Source of the DNA: an uncultured Flavobacteriaceae bacterium
Lineage (GTDB): Bacteria > Bacteroidota > Bacteroidia > Flavobacteriales > Flavobacteriaceae
Length of the DNA: 64,000 nucleotides
NCBI GenBank assembly: GCA_947494205.1
Contig: CANLUH010000014.1
Span: 34,275 to 98,274, forward strand
Direction: 5' to 3'
Made by a program: the position numbers and the translations under genes. This document shows, piece after piece, positions 49,001 to 58,500 of this stretch. Every line of letters starts with the position of its first letter. The stretch's first letter is position 1. The notes under the pieces were generated by a model. That model searched no databases. It saw nothing but the letters and a program-made list of their open reading frames with translations, and had not been told where the DNA came from.

Positions 49001-49515
49001 CCATCATTTTTAATTAACTCTGTTTTTTTATGCTTCTTTAAAAAATTGTCTGCTACAATAAGTTGAATAATAGCCTCTCTGACATAAGACGATTGTTTAC
49101 TTACCGTTTGATACATTAAATTCTCCCAAAGTTTTTTAAGAGTAGCTGCCGTTAAGGTTACTACACCCTCGTGTTGTGCATGTATGGAATGGAAACTAAC
49201 CTGTTTTCGATGTCGCATTAACCAAGTTGAAAACTGGTATAACGTCGGGCTTGTCGCTTTTACTTGTGCTAAATTCATTTTAACAAAGCTAGACGCAACC
49301 TCTTTTAATGCTTTGCTTTTTTCGTACTCATTAACTGTTTTCAATGCATTTACCGCTTCACTAAACGTATCGTTTAAACCTGTTGGTGCGTAGATAAAAC
49401 CTCTTTCTAATTCCTCTTCTGTTGGCATTTGTGGGTGCCTTACAGTTACAAACCTAAAGAGATTAGATTTTGGATTTGGGTTGTTAGTAACTACTGGAGC
49501 TGTTGTTTCTTCCAT
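46003..49515 (-). CDS. Large coiled-coil and lectin-like protein of unknown function (1170 aa)
   Basis: The 1170-residue protein has no signal peptide. Residues 1-200 are helical; about 200-340 form a charged coiled coil. About 350-545 look like a beta-sandwich (concanavalin-type) domain with GGDTFRIERDGSAIKYF. Two Cys-Cys residues and a long charged helix (about 575-700, rich in ERVRE and EYEE) follow, then GIYRWVDKIYKNQVVNYG and a C-terminal part ending in GHTHDD. It may be a structural or scaffold protein. It heads an operon with the YegP-like gene. I do not recognise a family with certainty. Confidence 0.6.
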   Translation of the reverse strand: MEETTAPVVTNNPNPKSNLFRFVTVRHPQMPTEEELERGFIYAPTGLNDTFSEAVNALKTVNEYEKSKALKEVASSFVKMNLAQVKATSPTLYQFSTWLMRHRKQVSFHSIHAQHEGVVTLTAATLKKLWENLMYQTVSKQSSYVREAIIQLIVADNFLKKHKKTELIKNDGDLQRLACARVVVPETVVPKRKPNVSKKVEDLVFYEEQEDVKEASEKLIDYKNTIEELQTLNTRYAEEYGEVLEKEIPVKEQFRSLEGEELEDVIKAPSESEIQGIIGTPLSAEYLKGKVSETTMRVVKELSLEATKTPVEAIKKLEKEMHTLSTSAFKDINLTKKVVATGGSIIELKGKDNRVPPPIVCDNTNRPTLINRVNLTVNEVSNYVSNNNFTSYSVAGGASQEYITANGFVEWKMPILYSTISFDAYVGLSYIDENIQFNTIDYAIYIKMHPITKTLFFGTMERGVDKGQLGNVVGGDTFRIERDGSAIKYFKNNALLAQTLETSSGGAVNPLCADVTLMRNSRIHCLRFGGEASDGDTGDDGSGSTTVEPKMAPLGIADYRKVEQEICCYVAGEVSHIENVLKGEYKKRATRRLRRSESTFTVETEKETEKLRDTITTDRYEMEQETSQIIQEDTAFDLGVSLSAKYGPTQLVVDSNFSTATSSTESDAQAVFYSQSVTDRAMERVVERVREERTTKIIEEYEENNEHGLDNRGENSNHVTGIYRWVDKIYKNQVVNYGKRLMYEFMIPQPAKFHLWAMTQDDTASTSIEKPVDPRESGLPKHTSVTETNYAQWAAGYGAKVDAPPALYKEVSNAYAESPGSASGFKFKENTFTLPEGYLLDTIEVDGTYSRKSSDANRVWFRMAIGDENFTNPYGYKSVYGYKEGKLPVSLICGYVSQYHFNVTARVKRKAEILEQWKIETFNKILNAYKDQKAAYDNALAGLQNTVLRTNPAYNRLVEKEELKKSCLQWLEVNMGEDFYLKKQGGCESSKDMPIMQRGGLENYASQVKFFEQAFEWDIISYLFYPYYWGEECEWKELYRQDDTDPIFLGFLKSGMARVVVPVRPNYEEAVLHYMETGEIWNGGEVPTVNDPLHLSIVDELEQGVGVVEGEPWETRLPTSLTILQARSNALDVEGLPCFCENYNGEATGDSGLSGDGGSEDGHTHDDESG

Positions 49516-49671
49516 AAATAAATTATTGATTTTAAATTAGATATTATTTAATACTAGCGTTGTGGTGGTTATGTATTTTAACGTTGCGGTTGGTTATTTA
49601 TTTTAAAACTTATAATAAATTTACGTTAAAGTTCTTACACTAATTGGACTACAATTTAAGATTAATATTTC

Positions 49672-49706
49672 AATTAAAAAATACGTAGATATACGTATTT
49701 TTTTTG
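49672..49706. repeat. 35-bp palindromic repeat, left copy
   Basis: The sequence holds an A-tract, TACGTA, a short spacer, TATACGTA and eight Ts. It matches 55472-55506 at 33 of 35 positions, exactly 5800 bp away. As a hairpin with A and T tracts it could act as a bidirectional terminator. Together with its partner it also brackets the defence genes. Confidence 0.75.
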
Positions 49707-49805
49707 TTATGTATTTACTGTACTTTGAGAGTTCGTAATAAACTTCCCTATTGTTTTACGGAAAACCTTAAGGAATGTATTTGTTTTTTGGGGATGTTTG
49801 TAGTG

Positions 49806-49837
49806 TTTGATAATTAGTGATTATAATTAATTATTTG
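49806..49837 (+). promoter_or_regulatory. Candidate hamA promoter
   Basis: TTTG (49806-49809) is followed after 20 bases by ATTATTTG (49830-49837). The second element keeps the TTTG of the Bacteroidota -7 box but not the TA. It lies 46 bases before the hamA ATG. Confidence 0.3.
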
Positions 49838-49883
49838 GATACTTAAAATTAATAGCCATTAACATACAAATGAAGAATCATAG

Positions 49884-50795
49884 ATGAAAGCAAGTTTGAA
49901 AGATTTAATAAGTAAAACTATTCTTTTTGAATACAGCTTACCCGACTTGACAACAAAAATTGACAAAACTTGCGTTACTTCAGCTAATATTGAGGATGAC
50001 TGCTTTAAATCAGATGATGACTCAGATTTAGCAAAAATAATTTACGAGGGCATTTTATATTATGCTTATGACGAATTTCAGCTAAATGGTGCTAATCATC
50101 AGAAAATGTTTCTAAAAGCATTTAATAATAAATTTAAATACAATTATTCTGCTAGTGACCTAGCAAAAAGGAAATTGGGTATTTACGGAGAATCTCTACT
50201 CTATTGTATTCTAAAGCATTTTTATAAAACTGACACCTTAATATCAAGAGGATACTTTTACGACATTCAAAAGAAAACCGAAGTTACGGGCTATGATGCG
50301 TTTCATTTAGTTCAAAGAAAAGATGAAATTGAACTATGGTTTGGAGAAACAAAATTTTATGAAGATTGTAAAAGCGCAATAAATAGCGTTTTTAAGAGTA
50401 TTGAAAAAGCAATTTCTGATGACTATTTAGTAAACACAAACTTCACTACAATACTTCAACATAAAGGCGATATAGTTGATAAAACCTCAAAATTATATTC
50501 GATATTAGATAAATGGGACAAATGCATCATAGATTCTCTGGAAAAAGAATTAAATGATAATAATATAAGTTTAATTTATCCAGTACTTGTTACATATAAC
50601 TCGATTAGCGAAACTTATAGTGATTCAATCAAACTAGCAGTCGAACATATAAAAGACAAATTCAGTCATATCAGCTTTGATGATATAAGTATTGACTTCT
50701 CAATATTCTTCATATTCTTACCTATAGATGATGTTAAAGCAACAAAAGAAACAATAATTAAATGGATAGATACGAAAGAACCCTTAATGTCGTAA
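49884..50795 (+). CDS. hamA: Hachiman defence protein HamA (DUF1837 nuclease)
   Basis: The 303-residue protein shows the HamA/DUF1837 pattern: GES around Glu103, then GYDAFHL (Asp138) and LWFGETKFYED (Glu155-x-Lys157). These form a PD-(D/E)xK-type nuclease core. It overlaps the helicase gene by 34 bases. In the known Hachiman system HamA cuts DNA when the HamB helicase engages it, aborting infection. The length is typical for the family. The identification is strong because motif and neighbour agree. No toxin-antitoxin or restriction gene is adjacent. Confidence 0.85.
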   Translation: MKASLKDLISKTILFEYSLPDLTTKIDKTCVTSANIEDDCFKSDDDSDLAKIIYEGILYYAYDEFQLNGANHQKMFLKAFNNKFKYNYSASDLAKRKLGIYGESLLYCILKHFYKTDTLISRGYFYDIQKKTEVTGYDAFHLVQRKDEIELWFGETKFYEDCKSAINSVFKSIEKAISDDYLVNTNFTTILQHKGDIVDKTSKLYSILDKWDKCIIDSLEKELNDNNISLIYPVLVTYNSISETYSDSIKLAVEHIKDKFSHISFDDISIDFSIFFIFLPIDDVKATKETIIKWIDTKEPLMS

Positions 50796-53110
50796 CAGCA
50801 CTAAATTCATTTAACAATGGAGACTTAGAAGACTACAATCTTCTAAGTAGTGTTTGTGAATATTTTGATTTCATCAAAAACGAAGAACTTGATGATTCGG
50901 ACAAAAGGTTTCTACTCTATCTTTCTAATAAAGCTGGAATACCACATTATTATGATATTCTCACAAATTTTAACAAAGAAAACTCTTTAAAAATAGATGA
51001 CGAAAATATAGGCTTAAGTACAATCTCATCTTTACTTTACGAATCAACTCTTTACACAGATGATAATTCAAAATTACATCAATATCAAAAAGAAATATTA
51101 GACCTTTTCGTCTCTAGTAATCAAAATCGCTATTTCCTATCGGCATCAACTTCATTTGGTAAAACCCATTTAGTATATGAAGTTATTAAAAAAATCAAGT
51201 ATAAAAATATTGTATTAATATTCCCTAGTATTGCTCTTTTATCAGAAAATCTAGCAAAAATTAAAGAGGGTAGAATCAATTTCCCCATAGACTATGAGAT
51301 TCATACTTTAAGTGACATTGATAACGACTATGGAGAATACAATATCTTTATTTTTACACCTGAAAGATTCCTTTCATTCCTTGACAAAAACAATGAAAGT
51401 TTAGACTTAGATTTCATATTCGTTGATGAAGTATACAAAATAGATAATGGATATATTATTGATGATGAAGCACGAGAAAATGAAAGAGATGTAGCCTATA
51501 GAATGGCTATTTTTTATGGTCTTTCCAGATTTCCAAAAATTGACATATTATTAGCTGGTCCATATATAGAAATTTTAAATGAAAGCTCCGATTTCTACAA
51601 TCCTTCCTTCGACTTATTCTTGAATGATTTAGGTATAACAAAGCTTCTTAGGAATGAATATGAAATTGTAAAAGTTAGCCAAACAAACATTGAAAATGTT
51701 AATACAGAAATAACAGTAGATGGAATTAATTTTAATCTAAAAGGCAAGAATACAAAGAGGAAAAAAATTCAAGAACTTTTAGATAGAATATTAGTACGTA
51801 ATGAAAATGCTATAGTTTACTGTAATACTAAAGCTATTACAGAAAATGTTGCTTCAGGATATGAAAGAAGTAAAATAAACACAGACTATATTACTACTTT
51901 CTTAAATCACCTTAAAAACAAATATGACAACGAATGGGTGGTAATTAATGCACTTGAAAAAGGCATTGGTGTGCATCACGGTGTTGTCCCTAAATACATT
52001 CAAAAAGAAATTGTCAGTCTTTTTAATAATTCAGATTCTGGTCTTGATATTCTTTGTTCAACAACAACAATTACCGAAGGTGTTAATACTACTGCAAAAA
52101 ATATGATTGTTTATAAAAGTCTTAAAGGTTCTGGAAAACACGCTAAACCACTAGTAACATTTGATGCTAAAAATATCGCAGGACGAGCTGGTAGGTTTAT
52201 GGAACACTACACAGGTAGAGTAATTTCTCTAGACTCAGAATTTATAAATAAATTAAATCGACAAGGCGAACCAATAAAACATAAGAATTACGACCCAAGT
52301 CAAATAAAAAAGGAAATTGACGATGAGATGACACCTAGTCAGTTTTTAGATGATAGAAGTAAAAAAAGGCTTGAAGAAGTAAATAAAATGCAATCTGAAA
52401 GGGGTATTCCAAATAATATTTTATCACAATTCAAAGTAGTTAGTAAAAGAGATAAAATAAAAATATATGATGAAATTATTAAGCTTGATTCACTGCAACA
52501 TCTTAAAATCAAAAAATTAATTAGGCGATTAAATTCAGCTACTATTGGAATTGATAAAGATGGGTTTCAAGTTATTCTTGATTTATGCTTTGATATAATT
52601 GAGAATGAAAACCTCAAAAGTATGATTGAAAATAAATTTAAAGACAACTATTCACCCAATAGTTATTCTATAATTTTTGCTTCACTTAATAGCTATTTAA
52701 GAGGTGGTTTTAATGGCGTATATGCATACTATTTAAATTACGAAAAGAGAAAGAACAACAAAAATGCAGTGAATAGCGCAATGCGTCAAGCATCAAGTAT
52801 GATTTTCAATACATATAAGTATCAATTGGTAAAATACTTAGGTATTTTCAATCTAATGTATAAATATATAGAATCTCAAAAATTAGATATAACAATAGAT
52901 GAAGTTTCTGGTATTGACAAGTTATTAATTAAGTTAGAATACAATGCTTTTAGTGAAGAAGCTAGAATAGCAAGTGATTTTGGTGTTCCACAAAAAATAG
53001 TAGATTATTACGACTCTACCAATGCAACAGATAGTAGAAGAATATTAAATGAATTTGACAGTTATGAAAAAACCGTATTTGAAAGAATAAAACGAATAAT
53101 TGAGGAATAA
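50762..53110 (+). CDS. hamB: Hachiman defence helicase HamB
   Basis: The 782-residue SF2 helicase has Walker A SASTSFGKT (about 127-135), Walker B VDEVY (about 221-225), TTTITEGVN and GRAGR (about 476-480). The last two are motifs of the Ski2-like group. It begins inside the end of hamA, which is typical of Hachiman operons. HamB is thought to survey DNA and release or activate HamA. DEVY in place of DEAH/DExH is worth noting but occurs in Ski2-like relatives. The C-terminal ~250 residues are helical and without a recognised domain. Confidence 0.85.
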   Translation: MDRYERTLNVVTALNSFNNGDLEDYNLLSSVCEYFDFIKNEELDDSDKRFLLYLSNKAGIPHYYDILTNFNKENSLKIDDENIGLSTISSLLYESTLYTDDNSKLHQYQKEILDLFVSSNQNRYFLSASTSFGKTHLVYEVIKKIKYKNIVLIFPSIALLSENLAKIKEGRINFPIDYEIHTLSDIDNDYGEYNIFIFTPERFLSFLDKNNESLDLDFIFVDEVYKIDNGYIIDDEARENERDVAYRMAIFYGLSRFPKIDILLAGPYIEILNESSDFYNPSFDLFLNDLGITKLLRNEYEIVKVSQTNIENVNTEITVDGINFNLKGKNTKRKKIQELLDRILVRNENAIVYCNTKAITENVASGYERSKINTDYITTFLNHLKNKYDNEWVVINALEKGIGVHHGVVPKYIQKEIVSLFNNSDSGLDILCSTTTITEGVNTTAKNMIVYKSLKGSGKHAKPLVTFDAKNIAGRAGRFMEHYTGRVISLDSEFINKLNRQGEPIKHKNYDPSQIKKEIDDEMTPSQFLDDRSKKRLEEVNKMQSERGIPNNILSQFKVVSKRDKIKIYDEIIKLDSLQHLKIKKLIRRLNSATIGIDKDGFQVILDLCFDIIENENLKSMIENKFKDNYSPNSYSIIFASLNSYLRGGFNGVYAYYLNYEKRKNNKNAVNSAMRQASSMIFNTYKYQLVKYLGIFNLMYKYIESQKLDITIDEVSGIDKLLIKLEYNAFSEEARIASDFGVPQKIVDYYDSTNATDSRRILNEFDSYEKTVFERIKRIIEE

Positions 53111-53181
53111 AGCCCTAACTCCCCCCTGCTACCAACAGTTTATAACAATTAGCATCGCAGCAATCAATACATTAAAAACAA

Positions 53182-54021
53182 ATGACCACTTTTTTAACAG
53201 GACAACAACTAGAAGGCAAGCTAACAGATATAATCTGGAATGCTAAACAATATGTCGTTATAATTTCTCCTTTCATCAAATTAGACAATCATGTTAGAAG
53301 CATTTTTGATAAAATTAAAAACACTCATGAAATTTATTTAATTCTAGTTTTTGGCAAGAATGAAGGTTATAAACAAAAAAGTTTAAGTGAAGATGATTTT
53401 GAATACTTTAAGCAATTTAAAAATATAGCTATTCTTTACAATAAAGACTTGCATGCAAAACATTATGCTAATGAAAAAGAAGGACTCATTACCTCATTAA
53501 ACCTCTACGATTATTCTATGATTAATAATATAGAATACGGGGTACATTTTAATAAAACTATTTTAAACCCAATAGATAAATTATATGAAGAAACTTATGA
53601 CTTTACTCGCAAGTTAGTTTTTGAAAAAAGCCCAATAGTATTCTTAAAAAAGCCTTTATACAAAAAGAAAATGTTAGGACTCACTAAATCTTATCAAAAC
53701 TCTAAAATCTTATTTGATATCTCTGAAAATTTTTTCCAGAACTATAAATATGAAACACGATACCTAGAAGAGTTTGATGAAGAACATTTTAGTGATATTG
53801 AAAAAGTTTACGACCAAAAACCACAAAGGGAAAGTGAAAATAAAACAGGATACTGCATTAGAAGCGGTATAGAAATTCCTTTTAACCCTGAGCAGCCAAT
53901 GTCTAAAGCATCATGGAGAATATGGAATAACTATGGAAACCCAGATTTTGAAGAAAACTATTGCCATAAAACTGGAAAAAAGAGTTATGGCAAAACAAGT
54001 ATGCGAAACCCCATATTGTAA
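53182..54021 (+). CDS. Phospholipase-D-like protein next to Hachiman
   Basis: The 279-residue protein begins LTGQQLEGKL...VVIISPFIKL, as in PLD-family nucleases, and has one H-x-K motif (H91-A-K93) followed by SLNLYDYS. The usual Asp after HxK is Asn or Glu here. The C-terminal ~70 residues have CIRSGIEIPFNPEQP and a later YCHKTGKK, spaced like the zinc-ribbon tail of such proteins, but several Cys positions are Ser, Ala or Thr. It follows hamB after 71 bases on the same strand. A third defence component or an unrelated neighbour are both possible. Confidence 0.65.
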   Translation: MTTFLTGQQLEGKLTDIIWNAKQYVVIISPFIKLDNHVRSIFDKIKNTHEIYLILVFGKNEGYKQKSLSEDDFEYFKQFKNIAILYNKDLHAKHYANEKEGLITSLNLYDYSMINNIEYGVHFNKTILNPIDKLYEETYDFTRKLVFEKSPIVFLKKPLYKKKMLGLTKSYQNSKILFDISENFFQNYKYETRYLEEFDEEHFSDIEKVYDQKPQRESENKTGYCIRSGIEIPFNPEQPMSKASWRIWNNYGNPDFEENYCHKTGKKSYGKTSMRNPIL

Positions 54022-54113
54022 CTACCTAAATTACTTAAATAAGTTCTATAAATTAACCTCAAAAAAACAACATCATAAATAATCCCTACCTTTCTACTCT
54101 ACAACAACACAAC

Positions 54114-54554
54114 ATGAAACACACAGACCCACCCATTATTGTAGAGCAAGACTTTAAAACAACTGCAACTAAAGTTTGGAATGCTATCACGCAATGTGAG
54201 GCAATGAAACTTTGGTATTTTGACAACATTCCTAGTTTTATACCAGAAGTAGGGTTTACAACACAATTTGAGGTACAGTCAGGTGATAGAAGATTCCCAC
54301 ATAAATGGCGTATTACAGAAGTTATACCCAACAAAAAAATAAGTTATCATTGGAGTTACGACAATTACTCTGGAGAAGCTATTGTTTCTTTCGAACTATT
54401 TGAATTAAACAATACAACCAAACTAGTATTAACCAATACTATATTAAGTGATTTTCCCTCGAACATTCCAGAATTTACTACAGAGAGTTGTACACAAGGT
54501 TGGCAATATTTTATACAACAACAGTTAAAAGATTATTTAGAAAAGGAAATATAA
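54114..54554 (+). CDS. SRPBCC (AHSA1/START-like) domain protein
   Basis: The 146-residue protein has the AHSA1-type order: VEQDFKTTATKVWNAITQCE, then MKLWYF, W-R-ITEVIPNKKISY, and a C-terminal helix starting GWQYFIQQQLKDYL. This is a whole SRPBCC domain, a fold that binds hydrophobic ligands. No signal peptide is present. It is followed by the SnoaL-like gene after 38 bases and probably shares its transcript. The role is unspecified. Confidence 0.75.
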   Translation: MKHTDPPIIVEQDFKTTATKVWNAITQCEAMKLWYFDNIPSFIPEVGFTTQFEVQSGDRRFPHKWRITEVIPNKKISYHWSYDNYSGEAIVSFELFELNNTTKLVLTNTILSDFPSNIPEFTTESCTQGWQYFIQQQLKDYLEKEI

Positions 54555-54592
54555 AAATTAGTATCTTTAATACTTCATCAAAACAAAATACA

Positions 54593-55048
54593 ATGAAACG
54601 CATTTCCCTACTACTCTTAACACTAATTTTCTCAATGGCAACCTCAGCACAAAATACAAATACAGAAAATAAAGTAAAAGCATTAATAACGGAATCTTTT
54701 GATGCTATCTTCTCAGACTTCGACGCTACAAAAATTAAAGATTTCTATACAGACGATTTTATACTGTTAGAACATGGTGAAGTTTGGACTAACCAAACCA
54801 TTACAGACTATACAGAACGTGCAAAAACACAAACACCTTTACAAACCCGACACAATCGTTTCGAGTTTATAAGCGTGAAAATAGAAGGAAATATGGCATG
54901 GTTAGCCTATCATAATTACGCACATTGGACACTAGACGGTAAAGAAACAGGTAAAATGCAGTGGTTAGAAAGCGCTACAGCAATAAAAACAAAAGACGGT
55001 TGGCGATTAGAGATGTTGCATTCAACAAGAGTAAATAACAAACACTAA
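54593..55048 (+). CDS. Secreted SnoaL-like (NTF2-fold) protein
   Basis: The 151-residue protein begins with a signal peptide (MKRISLLLLTLIFSMATSAQ). The ATG at 54593 is preferred over an upstream TTG because it begins this signal. The body (AIFSDFDATKIKDFYTDDF...WRLEMLHSTRV) fits the SnoaL-like/DUF4440 NTF2 fold. It is followed by the 55053 gene after 4 bases. Ligand and role are unknown. Confidence 0.65.
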   Translation: MKRISLLLLTLIFSMATSAQNTNTENKVKALITESFDAIFSDFDATKIKDFYTDDFILLEHGEVWTNQTITDYTERAKTQTPLQTRHNRFEFISVKIEGNMAWLAYHNYAHWTLDGKETGKMQWLESATAIKTKDGWRLEMLHSTRVNNKH

Positions 55049-55052
55049 AACA

Positions 55053-55454
55053 ATGCGACATTATATTATAATACTATGCTGTGCTATTAGTACCCTAAGT
55101 TTTGCGCAACACGACGAAAAACAATCAACAATAGACTTTGTTCAAATCCTAGACAACAATACAGAAGAAGCGCTGTTTTACTATCAAAATAATTGGCAAC
55201 AGTTACGTGAAAAAGCAATAAAAAAAGGCTATATCCATTCCTATCAAATGCTACAAACAGAAAGTACACCAGAAGCACCGTATCATTTTATTTTAATTAC
55301 CACATACGCTAATAAAACACAATATGATGCTAGAGAAGAGCATTTTGATGAAATAATAGCCGCTAGTGGCGGACTCAAACTATTAAACGATAAAAAGCCT
55401 ACTAATTTTAGAAAAGTAGTTGGAGGAAAAGATAATGTAAAACACTTGCATTAG
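55053..55454 (+). CDS. Small secreted protein of unknown function
   Basis: The 133-residue protein has a signal peptide (MRHYIIILCCAISTLSFAQ). It then has an alpha-beta pattern (FYYQNNWQQLREKAIKKGYI, then PYHFILITTY) that resembles dimeric alpha-beta-barrel proteins. It is coupled to the SnoaL-like gene (4-base gap) and followed by the right palindromic repeat. Function is unknown. Confidence 0.55.
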   Translation: MRHYIIILCCAISTLSFAQHDEKQSTIDFVQILDNNTEEALFYYQNNWQQLREKAIKKGYIHSYQMLQTESTPEAPYHFILITTYANKTQYDAREEHFDEIIAASGGLKLLNDKKPTNFRKVVGGKDNVKHLH

Positions 55455-55471
55455 CCATAACCCCAAAAAAT

Positions 55472-55506
55472 AATTAAAAAATACGTATTTATACGTATTT
55501 TTTTTG
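55472..55506. repeat. 35-bp palindromic repeat, right copy
   Basis: It matches 49672-49706 at 33 of 35 positions; only two bases of the central spacer differ. It lies 17 bases past the 55053 gene and 49 bases before the catalase-LodA gene. It could end the small-gene transcript. Confidence 0.75.
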
Positions 55507-55555
55507 GTCGTAGAAATCCCTAATTTTAAAGTCTAATCAAACCATAACATTACTT

Positions 55556-58500
55556 ATGAAAAGCCTCTACAACGATAAGCAAAGAGAAGACGGTAAAAAA
55601 GACAGAGCATTAACGCCAAAAGATGCTAAATATTACAATACCACTTGTAATTGCGATGACCCCATAGATTGTTTAGAACACATGTTTTGTACCATGACGC
55701 AAGAACGACGTGTGGTTATGGAAGGGCAATGTCCAGCCAGACGCCCTGTGTTTTTAAGAACACATGGTATTATAGAAGGAGAAATAAATATTCTAGAAAA
55801 CGATAAAATTTGTAACAGCTATAAACACGGTATTTTTAAGAAACCATCTAAACACCCTGTATATGTGCGCTATTCATCAGATTTAGCAGACGGAAGACCA
55901 GACTGGAAAAGTACCATTGGTATTGGTATAAAAATCTTTGATATAGACAGTACGGATCCAGCAGAAAAAGGAAAGAAAGCAAAAAAAGCAGATACCGCAG
56001 ATTTATTATTACAAAATGTCCCTAACTTTTTTGTAGACACAGCGAGTGATATGTGTAATTTCACTAAGGCTAGTTTTGAAGGTTGGGGAAATGAATGGAT
56101 ACAAGACAATGCACCAAACACCAATCAATTACTAGACGACATGGCAAAACCTATTCGTTCGGTATTTGAAACCTCACTTTGGAGTGTAGTTCCATTTAAA
56201 TTAGGAGACGGCTATTGTAAATATATTTTAAGGCCAGGTACTTCCACCTTTTTTGAAGAACCAGATATTAACGACCCCGATTTTTTAGCTAAAGATCTAG
56301 TAGGACGCATGGCAAAAGGGCCAGCCTCTTTAGACATTTATATACAAAAACGACCAACCACAGAAGATGGCTTTAGCCAAACCTATATAGACCAGCATTT
56401 TCCTTTAGATAAAGCAACTGTAGTTTGGGACGAAAAAGAAGCCGTTCCAGTAAAAGTGGCCACTATAAAAATGAAAAAGCAAAACATTGCTAAAAAGGAA
56501 CAAGAAATTTATGGCGATTGGTTGGCTTTTAATATTGGGAGAACAGCAGAAGCTAATAAACCTGCACCAGAAAGTAGCGTGGCGCAAGCGCGTGTTCGCG
56601 TATACCAAACCAGTGCAAATTATAGACGCAAAATGAATGAGCAACCCGTGGAAGAACCTAAAGCACCAGGCAAACCAGAAATTAAAAACCCTAAATGTCC
56701 ATTTAGTGGTGTAAATCCGCAACCTGCCGAAGAACAACCAAAAGCCTTAACCAAAGACCAAATAGATGCTATAACAGAAGTTCGTATACATCCAGGTATT
56801 GGTATTGCCAGAGTTGGTAATAGCACAAAAGACTTTTATTACGGACCAGAAGTGCTAAATCCAGAACCAACAAAATTTGGATCTACACGAGATGAAACTG
56901 GCGCCATAAAACGCCAAGCAGCACGATTTAGAGTATACGGTTATGATAAAAACGGAAATGTCGTTGCAGAAATTCAGCAATCAGAAAACACACAAGTAGA
57001 ATGGGCTGTACATGTAGCCAATAAAAAATCGGCTTGGTACGAGTTTGATGCCGCTATGGATATTCCTGCAACAGTAACCTTATCTGTTCCCTTACGAAAT
57101 CCTGATGTAAAAGGCAGTGACCGATCAGCTTTAGCAATAGATCCAGGAGAAAAGAAGATCATGGGGTTAAGCATGAATGATTCTAGTTATAACTTAAACG
57201 GAAACTTTCAAGGTACTCCAGTAATGCTAGGTCAATTACGTACAGACTCTGTAGGACGTCTTGTATTTATGCCAGGCTTTGGCGTTTCTGCAAGTCCAGC
57301 AAACACACCAGTATTTAACCCTGCGAAACCAAGTACTTTTAATAATCCAGCAGGATGGTACGATGATATTGCAGATGGTCCAGTAAGAGCAAAAGTCACT
57401 GTAGGCGATAAAGATTTCGATGCCGACCCAGCTTGGGTAGCCTCTGCCCCACCTAACTACGCACCAGATATTGTAGGATGGCGAAATATGAACGATTTAA
57501 TGCAAAACGTATACATGTCGTCTGGTATGTTACCATTACCAACACGTGTCTCTTTTAAAAATCATGTAAAACCTATTTTAACACGTTTAAGCGAATTACA
57601 ATGGGTAAACAAAGGCTTCTTGTCTATGTTTGGAGCTGGCGCACCAATGAATTTTAATGATAAGAACTTACTTAAAAAATTAGCAACAGCACCAATAAGC
57701 ATGTTGTATCCAGATCCTAATGGAGAATTACGTCGCACCATATACAATAGCTTTAGAGCCAAGGACACCAAATCTGTAGAAGAAGGTGCTTGGCCTTGGA
57801 TTTACGGAGACGCCTTTGGATATACTAATCCAGATCCATCGGTAGCGCCTTCGGCAGACACCTATTTACAATTGCCAGCATTTTACGATTATGTATTATC
57901 GGCATGGGTAAAAGGTGACTTTATAAGCGATTATAATCCTGAAGAAGATAAACATCAAACGTTTAATACAATAGACTTACAAGCACAGCCCAATATGTTA
58001 GATGAAGCCAATATGCATTTCTGTATTGCAGATGCCTTTCATCCAGGTGCCGAATTAACTTGGCCAATGCGTAATGCTTCTATGTATCGCGCACCTTACC
58101 GAATTAGAATGCGAGCAGCTGGTAAAAACGACCCAACGTATGGCTCTACATTAACCACACAAGATGTAGCCGCTATGAATGGTCCGCTTTATAATCAAGG
58201 TCCTGGAGATTTAACCCGTTGGATGGCTGTACCATGGCAAGGTGATACAGCATTTTGTCGTTCGGGGTACGATATGGAATACGATCCATATTTACCAACG
58301 TTCTGGCCTGCAAGAGTACCTAATCAAGTATTAACACGTATTGATTATCGTACACTTATGGATTCTAATAACAGTTATGAAGAACGTATTGCGGCTTTTC
58401 AAAACAGACCAAGCTGGTTACGTCAGTTACCCGGTGCCAATCCAGTAGCAGAACAAATGCAATATATGATTGATCACTTTGGCGAAATGGGTATAGTAGA

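Larger units (their letters stand above)
49516..49883. other. 368-bp divergent intergenic region
   Basis: This separates the minus-strand 1170-residue gene from hamA. It holds the left 35-bp palindromic repeat (49672-49706) and a candidate hamA promoter (49806-49837). No gene is seen. Confidence 0.55.

Noticed and set aside
49672..55506. Integrative element with integrase
   Set aside because: No integrase, transposase or tRNA attachment site is visible; only the flanking repeats hint at mobility.
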